Assembly: GCA_037445895.1 (NCBI GenBank)
Contig: JBBIJO010000011.1
Coordinates: 1-64,000 of the forward strand
DNA: 64,000 bases
DNA from: JBBIJO01 sp037445895
Lineage (GTDB): Bacteria > Bacteroidota > Ignavibacteria > Kapaibacteriales > UBA2268
Direction of reading: 5' to 3'
In this document: one piece after another, positions 25,886-35,460 of the stretch
Numbering within the stretch: position 1 is the stretch's first letter
How the letters are laid out: the number at the start of each line of letters is the position of its first letter
Made by a program: the position numbers and the translations under genes
The notes under the pieces: model-generated
What the model was told of the DNA's origin: nothing
The model's input: only the letters and a program-made list of their open reading frames with translations
The model's database searches: none

Positions 25886-26233
25886 ATGGAACAGATAAAT
25901 TTGAAAAATATCCCAAATCATCCCGAGGTTTCAATTGCTGAACTTCCCGAAAAAGTTCTCGGAGGAACTTCGGCTCTCGAATTCTCCAACTTCGTTAAAT
26001 CTTTAAAAAGTGGTGGCTATAAATTCCTCGTCCTCGATCTGCACAATGTCCGTATTATGAACAGTTCAGGGCTTGGAATGATAGTAGCTGCCTATACTAC
26101 TCTTAAAAAGGATACAATTGAACTAATATTGATAAATGTTCCAGAAAAAATACAGCATCTACTATCAATAACTCACCTCGACCAAATATTAACTCAATAC
26201 ACCAAATTTGAAGATTTCATTGCAACATTATAA
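25886..26233 (+). CDS. STAS-domain protein (anti-sigma factor antagonist-like)
   Basis: A 115-residue single STAS domain, as in SpoIIAA/RsbV-type antagonists that bind an anti-sigma kinase in a phosphorylation-controlled way. The phosphoacceptor loop is VRIMNSSGLGMIV (about residues 54-66, Ser near 60), preceded by the strand YKFLVLDLHN. No kinase or sigma factor gene is nearby. The 2-base gap after secF shows that it belongs to that transcript, an unusual place for such a regulator. Alternatively it organises lipid or membrane factors like other stand-alone STAS proteins. Confidence 0.85.
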   Translation: MEQINLKNIPNHPEVSIAELPEKVLGGTSALEFSNFVKSLKSGGYKFLVLDLHNVRIMNSSGLGMIVAAYTTLKKDTIELILINVPEKIQHLLSITHLDQILTQYTKFEDFIATL

Positions 26234-26329
26234 AGTCAAAAAACGAAATTATTTCGATCACTTTTTCAAAAGTTGTTTTTATTCATTATTTTGCATTCGA
26301 AGTCATATTAATTTTTATTTCAAAGGGAA

Positions 26330-27607
26330 ATGAGCGTAACTTTAGTTCTTGGCTCCCAATGGGGGGACGAAGGAAAAGGGAAAATTGTGGACATCTTGAG
26401 CTCGAATACCGATATTGTTGCACGATATCAGGGCGGGGCCAACGCTGGTCATACTGTTGTTTTCGAAGGAAAGCAGTTCATTCTTCATTTAATACCATCG
26501 GGTATTCTTAACCCTACAACAACCTGCATCATTGGAAATGGTGTTGTGGTGGACCCATACGCACTAATTGACGAAATTAACCTCCTAAACAGCTTCAATA
26601 TTACCGTAGAAAATCGTCTTCTAATAAGTAACAAAGCGCACTTAATACTCCCCTACCATAAACTTTTGGACAAAGCTAGCGAAGAATATGCTACGTCATC
26701 AATTGGAACAACAGGTCGTGGTATTGGCCCGGCATACGTCGATAAATTTTCTCGTTGTGGTATTAGGGCTATCGAGGCTTTGTTTCCGGAACGAATTAAA
26801 TCACATATTATCGAAAATTTCAAGGAAAAAGCTAAACTTCTTGCATCAGTGTATGGTAAACCTTTCGAGGAAAAAATCGAAACTATACTAGAAGACTATA
26901 TCCAAACTTTATCCAAAATCTCGAATTTTATTACTGATACAACTTATTTTTTGAATTCAAAAATAGACGCAAACAAAACTATTCTTATCGAAGGGGCGCA
27001 AGGAACTCTTCTCGATATTGATCACGGGACTTATCCATTTGTTACAAGTTCAAATCCCACTTCTGGAGGTGCTTGCACAGGATTAGGTATCCCACCAACG
27101 AAAATAAGCAAAATTATAGGTGTTGCAAAAGCATATTCTACGAGGGTTGGTAACGGACCATTTCCAACCGAACTCAAAGACAACTTGGGCGAACAAATAA
27201 GACAAAAAGGCAAGGAATTTGGCTCAACAACCGGACGCCCGCGCCGATGCGGTTGGTTAGATTTGGTGGCTTTAAAGTATTCAGTTATGATAAACGGCAT
27301 CACCGAAATCGCTCTGACAAAAATTGATGTGTTAAGCAAACTCGAGGAAATAAAAATATGCACCAAGTATATAGTCGACAATTCAACCAGTATGGAATTT
27401 CCATCCGAAGCTTTTATTCTTAACGAGGTTCAACCTGTTTACGAAAAGTTGAAAGGCTGGGGAAAATCGCTCGTTGGAATTGACTCAATTAACAAGTTAC
27501 CCAAAGAAACTCTCGACTACGTTAATTTTATTCAAGATTATTTAAGCTGTAAAATTACATTTATTTCTACTAGTCCCGACAGAGCCGACACAATAATTAT
27601 TAATTAA
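26330..27607 (+). CDS. purA: Adenylosuccinate synthetase
   Basis: GTP-dependent joining of IMP and aspartate, the first committed step to AMP. The N-terminal GSQWGDEGKGKIVD (residues 8-21) holds the catalytic Asp and the GTP loop; GANAGHTVVF and SSIGTTGRGIGPAYVDK follow; TTGRPRRCGW is the conserved IMP/loop region near 302. A length of 425 residues and an uninterrupted frame indicate a working enzyme. GGG AAATGAG at the start is a weak ribosome site. The gap to the upstream STAS gene is 96 bases and to menG 1 base. Confidence 0.97.
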   Translation: MSVTLVLGSQWGDEGKGKIVDILSSNTDIVARYQGGANAGHTVVFEGKQFILHLIPSGILNPTTTCIIGNGVVVDPYALIDEINLLNSFNITVENRLLISNKAHLILPYHKLLDKASEEYATSSIGTTGRGIGPAYVDKFSRCGIRAIEALFPERIKSHIIENFKEKAKLLASVYGKPFEEKIETILEDYIQTLSKISNFITDTTYFLNSKIDANKTILIEGAQGTLLDIDHGTYPFVTSSNPTSGGACTGLGIPPTKISKIIGVAKAYSTRVGNGPFPTELKDNLGEQIRQKGKEFGSTTGRPRRCGWLDLVALKYSVMINGITEIALTKIDVLSKLEEIKICTKYIVDNSTSMEFPSEAFILNEVQPVYEKLKGWGKSLVGIDSINKLPKETLDYVNFIQDYLSCKITFISTSPDRADTIIIN

Positions 27608-27608
27608 G

Positions 27609-28313
27609 ATGCGCGACAGAAGCAGCTTCGTCCGTTCTATGTTTAACCGTATCGCTACCCGCTACGACTTAATAAACGACTTACTAAGCTTTGGAATTCA
27701 CAGATTATGGCTCAAGAAGGCTATCCAAATAGTGAGTCCAACCGATAATTTAGCCATTATCGATTTCGCTACAGGAACTGGGAAATTTGCTATCGAGTTT
27801 GCAAAGAAGAACCCTTCTTCTTCGATTGTTGGCTTAGATTTTTCTGAAAAAATGTTGGAAATTGCGCAGAAACGTGCTTGCAAATTTGGCTATAAGATAG
27901 AGTTTCTCCAAGGAGATGCTTTAAACACACCTTTCGAAGATAATACCTTCGATATTGCTACAATTTCCTATGGTATTCGAAACGTAAATTCAATCGAAAA
28001 ATGCTTGCAAGAAATGGCACGCGTATTAAAACCAAATGGTAGAATAATTATCGTTGAATTCGGAACACCTAAAAAGTGGTTTAAGCCTTTCTACAGACTC
28101 TACGAAAACTTATTTATCATACCTTTCGGTGGGATTTTAAGTGGTGAATTCAAAGCATATAAATATTTAATCTATTCATCACGAAAGTTCCCATCCGACG
28201 AAAGCTTCCTAAAAATTCTACGCAAAACCAATCTCTTCAAAAATGAATATTTTATCCCTCTAACTTTTGGAATTGCCTATCTATATTACGCAGAAGTAAA
28301 TCGGCAAAAATAA
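27609..28313 (+). CDS. menG: Demethylmenaquinone methyltransferase (MenG/UbiE)
   Basis: SAM-dependent C-methylation of demethylmenaquinone, the last step of menaquinone synthesis. The N-terminal MFNRIATRYDLINDLLSFG is the UbiE signature 1. FATGTGKFA near residue 55 binds SAM, and YGIRNV followed by RVLKPNGRIIIVEF is signature 2. At 234 residues it has the usual length. It begins one base after purA and is the last gene of this run. About 590 bases without an intact gene follow. Confidence 0.93.
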   Translation: MRDRSSFVRSMFNRIATRYDLINDLLSFGIHRLWLKKAIQIVSPTDNLAIIDFATGTGKFAIEFAKKNPSSSIVGLDFSEKMLEIAQKRACKFGYKIEFLQGDALNTPFEDNTFDIATISYGIRNVNSIEKCLQEMARVLKPNGRIIIVEFGTPKKWFKPFYRLYENLFIIPFGGILSGEFKAYKYLIYSSRKFPSDESFLKILRKTNLFKNEYFIPLTFGIAYLYYAEVNRQK

Positions 28314-28402
28314 TCAGATAGCAAACTCCGAAAACTCTTTGTTTGAATGTTAACAGCACAATTGCATAAAACAAACAAAACGTCGCAATTCTTTGTTTAT
28401 AA

Positions 28403-28671
28403 TTTCTGATCTCATTCGTATATGAACATAATTTAAATTATACTCAATTTGTTAAAGAAAGCAAAACAACAGCATTAAAAGTATATAAGCTTTTGATGTC
28501 GATAAAATTATTGCATATTTTTTATCATTTTATGATGCATTTTTCAAGGAAAAACAAAAAAACCTTAACCAAACTCTTGTTCTTTTAGATACAATTTATA
28601 ATTATAGTTTTGCTCGAAAGTTCAAAGATGCCGGTAAAAAAACGAATTTTAAAAAATTTATGAGGCAATAA
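28403..28671 (+). pseudogene. Possible gene remnant (frameshifted helical protein)
   Basis: A stop-to-stop frame from 28403 (FLISFVYEHNLNYTQ..., to KVYK at about 28488) continues sensibly in the next frame from 28489 (AFDVDKIIAYFLSFY... to MRQ, stop 28669-28671). The joined peptide of about 89 residues is helix-like and polar. Neither piece has a convincing start. I do not recognise the family. It may be chance. Confidence 0.25.
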
Positions 28672-28687
28672 TGCATACAGCATCAAT

Positions 28688-28829
28688 TTATCCCATAATT
28701 TCTTCTGTAACGTAAATATGAACACATTTGGGGAAAGAAGTTGCTATAGGTCCCAAGGTATTAATTCCACACTGATACATTATTAATTACTCTATCTTTT
28801 TCCCGAAACTCATCCACCGTTAACGCCAT
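28688..28829 (-). pseudogene. Possible small gene remnant
   Basis: ATG 28829 starts MALTVDEFREKDRVINNVSVWN and then a stop. Shifting frame at that point continues with INTLGPIATSFPKCVHIYV and ends at TAA 28688-28690. The two parts look like one broken small protein of about 46 residues. No family is recognised, and evidence is limited to the look of the peptide. Confidence 0.22.
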
Positions 28830-28906
28830 AACATTTCAATATTTTCCACATACATTTAAAGATATTTATTAGTTAAACGTCGTTTCTATATTAAAATTGT
28901 TGAAAT

Positions 28907-29563
28907 ATGGAACTAACAGAGTTTTGGACAATACTTTCTTATAACGGAATAATATTAGAAGTTGAGCAATTAAGACAAATTGAACGTTTTGCCGATGAGC
29001 TTACTTATTGGAATAACAAGGTGAACTTGATTTCGCGGAAAGATATTGAAAACATAATAGAAAACCACATTCTCCATTCGCTTTCAGTGCTGAAGTTTGT
29101 TAATATTCCCAAAAAAGGGATGTGTTTAGATGTTGGAACTGGAGGCGGTTTGCCTGGTATCCCTTTGAAAATTGCACGACCCGATATCTTAATGTTACTT
29201 GTGGACTCAATTGCCAAAAAAGTCAAAATTACAAATATGCTTGCTCGACACACAGGTCTAAAAAACATAGAAGGGATTTGCCGACGAGTCGAGGATTTCA
29301 GCAAAGAAAAAAATAATTTTGCACGTTTCGACGTTGTATTATCGAGAGGAGTTGGGAAGCTTGCTACGGTGGTTTCCTGGGTTAAAAACATTGTGAAACA
29401 AGGTGGAAAGATTGTTCTTTATAAAGGTGGAAATTTGAATAGCGAAATCGAAGTTGCGAAAAAAACATTCCCAAACATAAAGATTGAAGAAAGATTAATT
29501 AATTTAGTTGGTTATGATAAGTTCGAAAAAGAAGAGAAGAAAATTGTTGTTTGCTGGTTTTAG
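28907..29563 (+). CDS. rsmG: 16S rRNA (guanine-527-N7)-methyltransferase RsmG
   Basis: Methylates G527 of 16S rRNA in the decoding region. YWNNKVNLISRKD near residue 30, then LDVGTGGGLPGIPLKIARPD near 72-91, the SAM-binding block of RsmG (GidB), and FDVVLSRGVGKL near 143 are all present. A length of 218 residues is normal. The gene starts a new run after the empty stretch and overlaps the next gene by about 50 bases. Confidence 0.95.
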   Translation: MELTEFWTILSYNGIILEVEQLRQIERFADELTYWNNKVNLISRKDIENIIENHILHSLSVLKFVNIPKKGMCLDVGTGGGLPGIPLKIARPDILMLLVDSIAKKVKITNMLARHTGLKNIEGICRRVEDFSKEKNNFARFDVVLSRGVGKLATVVSWVKNIVKQGGKIVLYKGGNLNSEIEVAKKTFPNIKIEERLINLVGYDKFEKEEKKIVVCWF

Positions 29564-30245
29564 TAAAATCCGAAAAGTTGTTCTATTGTTGTTACTTCTG
29601 GCGATAACTACGGGAAGCATTGCCCTTTTGGCTCAAAAACAAAACATATCCAGTAAATTAAAAATTGCACGAGTGAAGTATTCCGGAGGAGGAGATTGGT
29701 ATAACGACCCATCCGGCGAGGTGAACCTGCTCAAATTTATTCAGGCAAACACAAATATTCCTGTAGAATCTGTATATGAATGGGTCGATTTAGGTAGCGA
29801 AAATCTGTTTCTTTATCCAATCCTTTTTCTTACTGGGCATGGAAATGTTAGTTTTTCCGAAAAAGAAATCCAAAATCTTCGAGCTTATCTTAAAAACGGT
29901 GGTTTCCTTTATATCGACGACGACTATGGCCTCGATAAATACATTCGTAAAGAAATGAGCAAGATTTTCCCAGGCCAAGAATTTGTTGAACTTCCTTTCA
30001 ACCACCCAATTTATTCCATCCATTTTAGGTTCGAACGAGGCTTACCAAAAATCCATGAGCATGATAACAAGCCACCCGAAGGACTTGGACTATTCTATAA
30101 TGGAAGGCTATGTGTTTATTATACATTCGAATCGAATCTTGGCGATGGCTGGACCGATCCCGATGTCCACAAAGATCCTCCTGAACTTCGGGAGAAGGCA
30201 CTAAAAATGGGCACCAACATTATTGTTTATGCACTAACACATTGA
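29514..30245 (+). CDS. DUF4159-domain membrane-anchored protein
   Basis: A strongly basic N-terminus and one hydrophobic segment (VVLLLLLLAITTGSIALL, about residues 21-38) anchor a periplasmic DUF4159 domain: KIARVKYSGGGDWYND, FLTGHGNVSFSEKE, LRAYLKNGGFLYIDDDYG and ELPFNHPIY. The domain has a glutamine-amidotransferase-like fold in the family, without a known reaction. ATG 29514 lies inside the 3' end of rsmG (50-base overlap); TTG 29508 is an alternative, and a TTG near 29541 would shorten it. DUF4159 genes usually sit with MoxR, DUF58 and Bat proteins; here only the DUF4175 gene follows, 6 bases later. Confidence 0.8.
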   Translation: MISSKKKRRKLLFAGFSKIRKVVLLLLLLAITTGSIALLAQKQNISSKLKIARVKYSGGGDWYNDPSGEVNLLKFIQANTNIPVESVYEWVDLGSENLFLYPILFLTGHGNVSFSEKEIQNLRAYLKNGGFLYIDDDYGLDKYIRKEMSKIFPGQEFVELPFNHPIYSIHFRFERGLPKIHEHDNKPPEGLGLFYNGRLCVYYTFESNLGDGWTDPDVHKDPPELREKALKMGTNIIVYALTH

Positions 30246-30251
30246 AACCCT

Positions 30252-33200
30252 ATGGATATTATTCAACCCAAATATAGAGAACTAATTACCAATTTGCGAA
30301 AAATTAAAACTTTGAAGTTAACATATTCTATTCTTATTGCATTGTTTAATGCGTTAGCTTTCACAATGACTATTGCAATTATTCTAACACTATTGGAATT
30401 ACTTTTACAAGGAGACAAAGCATTCCGAGCTTCTTTGTTTTTCCTACTCCTTCTTTCGTTTGCTAGTTCATTTACATTTTTTGCATTGCCCTTTATCCGA
30501 ACAATATTTTTACCCAAATATAATATTTCGCTCGATGGATTAGCTTTCGAAATCGGTAGTTTTTATCCTGAAATTAAAGACAGACTATCCAATTCAATAC
30601 AATTAATGCAAGAATCGGAACATCTACGCGGAATATCCACCGGTTTCATTCATAAAGCTTTCGAGTCGGCATACGAAGATTCAATAGGCAAAGATTTTTC
30701 GGTTGTTCTCGATAAACGCAATTTGAAACTTTCGGCTATACGATTTCTTATTTCTTTAATAGTTTTTGTATTTTTGTTAATAGCATCGTCTGGGTTTAGT
30801 TTTGCTTTTTATCGTATCGTCAACTTTAACAAGTCTTTTATCCCTCCGGCACCTTTTTCTTTAAAGATACACCCCAAATATGCTACTGCCAAACGTGGTG
30901 AAAATGTTCAAATAGAAGTAAAAGCATACGGAACACCACCACAAAATATTTATCTTAAAATCAAAGAACTGCAACAGCAGGATTACGAAACAATCCCGCT
31001 TTCATTAGATTCTGGGAACATATACAAATTTGAACTTCTTTTTGTTAAAAACTCTGTCAAATTTTTTGCCGAAGCAGATTGGATAACAGAAAAAGTCCTT
31101 TCGGACATTGGAGAAATTATAGTTATCGAACCCCCACTTGTCGAATCAATATCTGGTAGAGTCATTCTTCCAAGTTACACTAATAAACCAGCTATTGCTT
31201 TTACAGAACAGAATGCAGATATTAACGCATTAATTGGATCGCAAATACAATTAAATATTAATACAAACAAGAAAATCAGAAATGCTCGAATTGTTCTTGC
31301 CAAAGAATATCTCGCAGATTCAATAGAAGGTAAACAATCGGACACAATTGAATATAGAATGAACGTCGATGGACAAAAAGCGTCGGGCAACTTTCCTGCC
31401 CAATTTACAGGAACGTATTATATCGAAGTTCAGGACTACGATGGTTTAAACAACGAAAATCCATTGAAATACAAAATCGTTATTTCGAAAGACAACTACC
31501 CAGAAATAAAGTTACTGGAACCCCAAACTGATGTAACAATCTCCGAAAATGCAATACTTCCAATGATGATTTTTATATCCGATGATTATGGGTTATCGAG
31601 TCTCAAACTATATTATAGACTTTCTGCTTCCGAATATGCTGCACCTTGGGAGAAGTTCTCGACGATTTCTATACCATTTCCCAATAATAATCAAACAGAA
31701 ATACAAGTTCCGTTTATCTGGGATTTAAATAAATTAAATATTTCCCCATCGGATGAATATGAATTTTTTGTCGAGGTTGCCGATAACGACCGCGTTAGCG
31801 GTCCCAAAGCATCGCGCTCCCAATCGCTTCGACTTAAACTCCCTTCTTTGGATGAAGTTTTGAAAGAAACAAGTGCATCGCAGCAATCAATTTCGAAAGA
31901 ACTAGACAAAACGCTTAAACAAGCAAACGAGATTAAACAAGAAATGGAAGAAATACAGCGCGAACTTCAACGAAAACCGAATACAAGCCAACTCGAGTGG
32001 TCCGAGAAGAAAAAAGTGGAGAACCTTATGAACAAGCAAAAGGAATTGACCAACAAATTATCCGATATACATAACAACCTTGAAGAACTTACTCGGAAAA
32101 TGACCGAAAACAATCTGCTTTCTCCCGAAACATTGCAAAAATATATGGAATTGCAAAAACTATTGCAAGAGGTGAATACTCCAGAATTGCGTCAACTTCA
32201 GAAGCAACTTGAGCAAGCTTTGCAAAAACTTTCCCCCGAAGATATTAAAAATGCTCTTCAAAATTTTAAATTCGACGAGCAACAATTTAGAAAAAATCTT
32301 GAAAGGACTATTAAGCTATTAAAACGTTTGCAAGCGGAACAAAAAACCGACGCTTTACTCAAACGTGCAGAAGAGTTACATCGTAAACAAGAGGAGCTTC
32401 AACAGCAAACTCAAAATTCCAATTCGAAAGACCAAAATTTACAGAAAGAACTTGCCGAACGCCAACGCCAACTTCAGAATGAAATTAGTAATCTAAACGA
32501 GGAACTGCAAGATTTAAAAAAATTAATGGAAGAAATCGGCAAAGATATGCCTACAAACGAGTTGAACGAAGCACAATCGGAGCTTTCGCCCCAAGAAACC
32601 AACCAAGATATGCAGGATGCCAAAAATTCTTTGCAAAGTGGAAATTTCAACAAAGCAAGTCAATCGCAACAAAAAGCAAAAAATCGATTGAGTAAATTTG
32701 CTCAACAAATGAAAAAAGTAAAAGACGAGATGAACAGCCGGACGATAAAAGAAGCAATTAAAAAACTTCAAAAGTCATTGAACGATGTTCTTACACTTTC
32801 GAAAGAACAAGGGCAAATCAAGAAGCAAACACAACAAAGCGATGCTAATTCAACCAAAATGCCTGAACTTGCAAGGCAACAATCCAACTTAACCGATGCA
32901 TTAATGAATGTTGCGAATTCACTTTTCGAATTATCACAAAAAACTTTTTCCGTAACACCGGAAATGGCTCGTTCGCTTGGAGAAGCACTTGAAAGTATGC
33001 AACAAGCAACCGAAGATTTAGCTAACCGAAAAATAAACAACGCTATGAATTCGGAAGGTCAAGCAATTCAATCACTTAACAATGCAGCTATGCAAATCCA
33101 ATCGATGCTCGCTTCTATGCAAGGGCAAGGGTCATGCGACAATCCGGGGGGTATGGGACAAAATGGAAAAGGGGGAACTTCGAGTTTTATGCAAGGATTA

Positions 33201-33740
33201 CAACAAATTGCTTCTGCACAGCAAACCATTAATCAAATGACTCAACAGTTGTCGGCTAATCAAGGGAACCTTTCACTCGAACAACAAGCCCAACTTGCAC
33301 GAATTGTTGCAGAACAAGGAAAAGCACAAAAAGCACTCGAAGATTTAAATAACGAACGGAAAAATCTTCCTCAGCAAGACAAGAGGATTCTTGGTTCGAT
33401 GGAAAAGATTCTTCAAGAAATGCAAGAAGTTATATCGGAATTAAAAAATGGGCAAATTACTCCCGAAACACTTAAAAAACAGGATAGAATACTTTCCCGA
33501 CTACTAAATGCTACTAAATCGATTTATGAAAGGGATTTCGAGGAAAGGCGAGAGTCGACCCCGGGGAAAGAAATTTCCAAAACTTCGCCCGTTGAAATAA
33601 ATCCACAAGTTCTTAATAAAAAAACTTTCGAACAAATCCTCGATGAACTCAAACAAAACTATACCAAGGACTACGAGGAATTGATTCGAAAATACTTTCT
33701 TATTTTGCAAAACTCTAATTTATTCCCAACCACATATTAA
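30252..33740 (+). CDS. DUF4175-family large membrane protein with long coiled coil
   Basis: A 1162-residue protein. Three hydrophobic segments lie in the first 190 residues (about 25-55, 60-92 and 157-186). Beta-rich periplasmic domains cover about 200-525 (FSLKIHPKYATAKRGENVQIEV). From about 535 to 910 it is a very long Gln/Glu/Lys-rich coiled coil, then a Gly-rich hinge near 960 (GGMGQNGKGG) and a second helical part. This matches the DUF4175 family of Bacteroidota and Proteobacteria, whose function is not established. It is tightly linked to the DUF4159 gene, and the two probably form an envelope unit. truB starts 3 bases after the stop. Confidence 0.8.
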   Translation: MDIIQPKYRELITNLRKIKTLKLTYSILIALFNALAFTMTIAIILTLLELLLQGDKAFRASLFFLLLLSFASSFTFFALPFIRTIFLPKYNISLDGLAFEIGSFYPEIKDRLSNSIQLMQESEHLRGISTGFIHKAFESAYEDSIGKDFSVVLDKRNLKLSAIRFLISLIVFVFLLIASSGFSFAFYRIVNFNKSFIPPAPFSLKIHPKYATAKRGENVQIEVKAYGTPPQNIYLKIKELQQQDYETIPLSLDSGNIYKFELLFVKNSVKFFAEADWITEKVLSDIGEIIVIEPPLVESISGRVILPSYTNKPAIAFTEQNADINALIGSQIQLNINTNKKIRNARIVLAKEYLADSIEGKQSDTIEYRMNVDGQKASGNFPAQFTGTYYIEVQDYDGLNNENPLKYKIVISKDNYPEIKLLEPQTDVTISENAILPMMIFISDDYGLSSLKLYYRLSASEYAAPWEKFSTISIPFPNNNQTEIQVPFIWDLNKLNISPSDEYEFFVEVADNDRVSGPKASRSQSLRLKLPSLDEVLKETSASQQSISKELDKTLKQANEIKQEMEEIQRELQRKPNTSQLEWSEKKKVENLMNKQKELTNKLSDIHNNLEELTRKMTENNLLSPETLQKYMELQKLLQEVNTPELRQLQKQLEQALQKLSPEDIKNALQNFKFDEQQFRKNLERTIKLLKRLQAEQKTDALLKRAEELHRKQEELQQQTQNSNSKDQNLQKELAERQRQLQNEISNLNEELQDLKKLMEEIGKDMPTNELNEAQSELSPQETNQDMQDAKNSLQSGNFNKASQSQQKAKNRLSKFAQQMKKVKDEMNSRTIKEAIKKLQKSLNDVLTLSKEQGQIKKQTQQSDANSTKMPELARQQSNLTDALMNVANSLFELSQKTFSVTPEMARSLGEALESMQQATEDLANRKINNAMNSEGQAIQSLNNAAMQIQSMLASMQGQGSCDNPGGMGQNGKGGTSSFMQGLQQIASAQQTINQMTQQLSANQGNLSLEQQAQLARIVAEQGKAQKALEDLNNERKNLPQQDKRILGSMEKILQEMQEVISELKNGQITPETLKKQDRILSRLLNATKSIYERDFEERRESTPGKEISKTSPVEINPQVLNKKTFEQILDELKQNYTKDYEELIRKYFLILQNSNLFPTTY

Positions 33741-33743
33741 GCG

Positions 33744-34469
33744 ATGTTTGTCCTTTCAAAAGAGAATTTCGAACAATTAAATTTTCAGAGCGAAAATATC
33801 GCCGATAAACTAGATGCGGTTCTAATCGACAAACCAAAAAGCTGGACATCCTTCGATGTTGTCGCTAAGATAAGAAACTTATTTCAAGCGATGAAAGTAG
33901 GCCATAGCGGAACACTCGACCCTTTTGCAACAGGATTGTTGATTATCCTTTTTAACAAAGCTACAAAACTCCAAAGTGAATTCCAAAATTTAGATAAAAC
34001 ATATATTGCTACCATTAAATTTGGCTGGACAACTAGGACTTTCGACCCAACAGCCGAAGAAGAAAATCCAAAAAGTATATCCCATTTAAATCCCAATATA
34101 ATAACGAAAACTATTCTGGAATTTATTGGTGAATACGAACAAATTCCTCCAATGTTTTCTGCTAAAAAAGTTCAAGGTGAAAGACTCTACAAACTCGCAC
34201 GAAACAACATCAAAGTAAAACTAAACCCGAATAAAGCAACTATTTACGATATAAAAATCGAAAAAATTTTGCTACCATTTACTACTTTCGAAGTCAAATG
34301 TTCCAAAGGAACCTATATCCGTTCTCTCGCAAACGATATTGGACAAACATTAGGAACGGGAGCTTATCTTTCGGAACTTCGAAGAACAAGAATTGGGACT
34401 TTTTCGGTCGAGAATGCATTGAAAATTGAAGAATTAATCAGAATAACCCAAACACTGAAAAAGGTATGA
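33744..34469 (+). CDS. truB: tRNA pseudouridine-55 synthase TruB
   Basis: Isomerises U55 of tRNA T-loops. DKPKSWTSFDVVAKIR leads in, and GHSGTLDPFATGLL near residues 53-66 has the catalytic Asp. PMFSAKKVQGERLYKLAR and CSKGTYIRSLANDIG are the other conserved blocks. At 241 residues it has no C-terminal PUA domain, the short form common in this group. It ends one base before ribF; truB-ribF-rpsO is a widespread bacterial order. Confidence 0.95.
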   Translation: MFVLSKENFEQLNFQSENIADKLDAVLIDKPKSWTSFDVVAKIRNLFQAMKVGHSGTLDPFATGLLIILFNKATKLQSEFQNLDKTYIATIKFGWTTRTFDPTAEEENPKSISHLNPNIITKTILEFIGEYEQIPPMFSAKKVQGERLYKLARNNIKVKLNPNKATIYDIKIEKILLPFTTFEVKCSKGTYIRSLANDIGQTLGTGAYLSELRRTRIGTFSVENALKIEELIRITQTLKKV

Positions 34470-34470
34470 A

Positions 34471-35433
34471 ATGAAAGTATATCGAAGTTTCAACCAAATT
34501 GAGCACTCGAAAAATCACATCGTTACGGTAGGAACGTTCGATGGTGTACATCTTGGACATCAAAAAATTCTGCAGAAACTCAAAGAATATGCAAGCAAAT
34601 ATGGAGGTGAATCGCTTATCATAACTTTCGACCCTCATCCTCAGATTGTTTTGAAGAAAGAAAATCGCGAACCAATCAAACTGCTTACAACAATCGAAGA
34701 ACGATTACAACTGTTTGCAAAGATGGAAATCGATAAAGTCCTTGTCGCACCTTTTACAAAAGAATTTTCCCAAACAACTGCTCAAGATTTCATCGAAAAA
34801 TATCTTGTTGGAAAAGTGGGCTTACATTTGATTTTGCTCGGCCACGACCATCTTTTTGGAAAAAACCGCGAAGGAAACTTCGAACTAATAAATGAACTTG
34901 CCCGAAAATTAGGTTTCGAAGCCGAACGAGTCCCAGCATATATCCTCGAAGAAATTGTGGTTTCGAGCACAAAAATTCGGAATGCTTTACTCGCTAACAA
35001 AATTGAATTAGCAAATAAACTTTTAGGATACGATTATTTTATTCACGGCAAAGTGGTTCAAGGCGATGGGCGTGGAGCTAAGCTAGGTTTCCCAACAGCA
35101 AATATAAAGTTCGACGACGCCAACAAACTAGTTCCTTCCAATGGTGTTTTTCTTGTTTATTCGGAGTTTGCGGGACGAAAATACTACGGAATGGCAAATA
35201 TTGGGATACGACCCACGTTCTATACAGATTATCCTAAAACACTCGAGGTTTATTACTTCGATCTCAATCAAAATTTATATGGAATTAATTTATCTGTACA
35301 CTTTTTAAAATTTATACGATATGAACAAAAATTCGATTCAATCGATGGACTTCTACGTCAACTCGACCACGACAAAGAGACTTGCTTAGAAATAATTAAT
35401 CAATCTCAATTTTATAATAAAAAAATTTCTTAA
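34471..35433 (+). CDS. ribF: Bifunctional riboflavin kinase / FAD synthetase
   Basis: Makes FMN and then FAD. The N-terminal FAD-synthetase half has the nucleotidyltransferase motif GTFDGVHLGH near residues 22-31 and ISSTKIR-like VVSSTKIRNAL near 165. The C-terminal kinase half has GDGRGAKLGFPTANI near 200 and NGVFLV. A length of 320 residues is normal. It follows truB by one base and precedes rpsO. Confidence 0.95.
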   Translation: MKVYRSFNQIEHSKNHIVTVGTFDGVHLGHQKILQKLKEYASKYGGESLIITFDPHPQIVLKKENREPIKLLTTIEERLQLFAKMEIDKVLVAPFTKEFSQTTAQDFIEKYLVGKVGLHLILLGHDHLFGKNREGNFELINELARKLGFEAERVPAYILEEIVVSSTKIRNALLANKIELANKLLGYDYFIHGKVVQGDGRGAKLGFPTANIKFDDANKLVPSNGVFLVYSEFAGRKYYGMANIGIRPTFYTDYPKTLEVYYFDLNQNLYGINLSVHFLKFIRYEQKFDSIDGLLRQLDHDKETCLEIINQSQFYNKKIS

Positions 35434-35438
35434 ATTTG
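35431..35438 (+). promoter_or_regulatory. -7 promoter element TAAATTTG for rpsO
   Basis: TAAATTTG at the ribF stop fits TAnnTTTG, 22 bases before the rpsO start, and could give rpsO its own transcript. No TTTG is seen at -33. Confidence 0.4.
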
Positions 35439-35460
35439 TAGTTCTTTTATGGAGCAAAAT

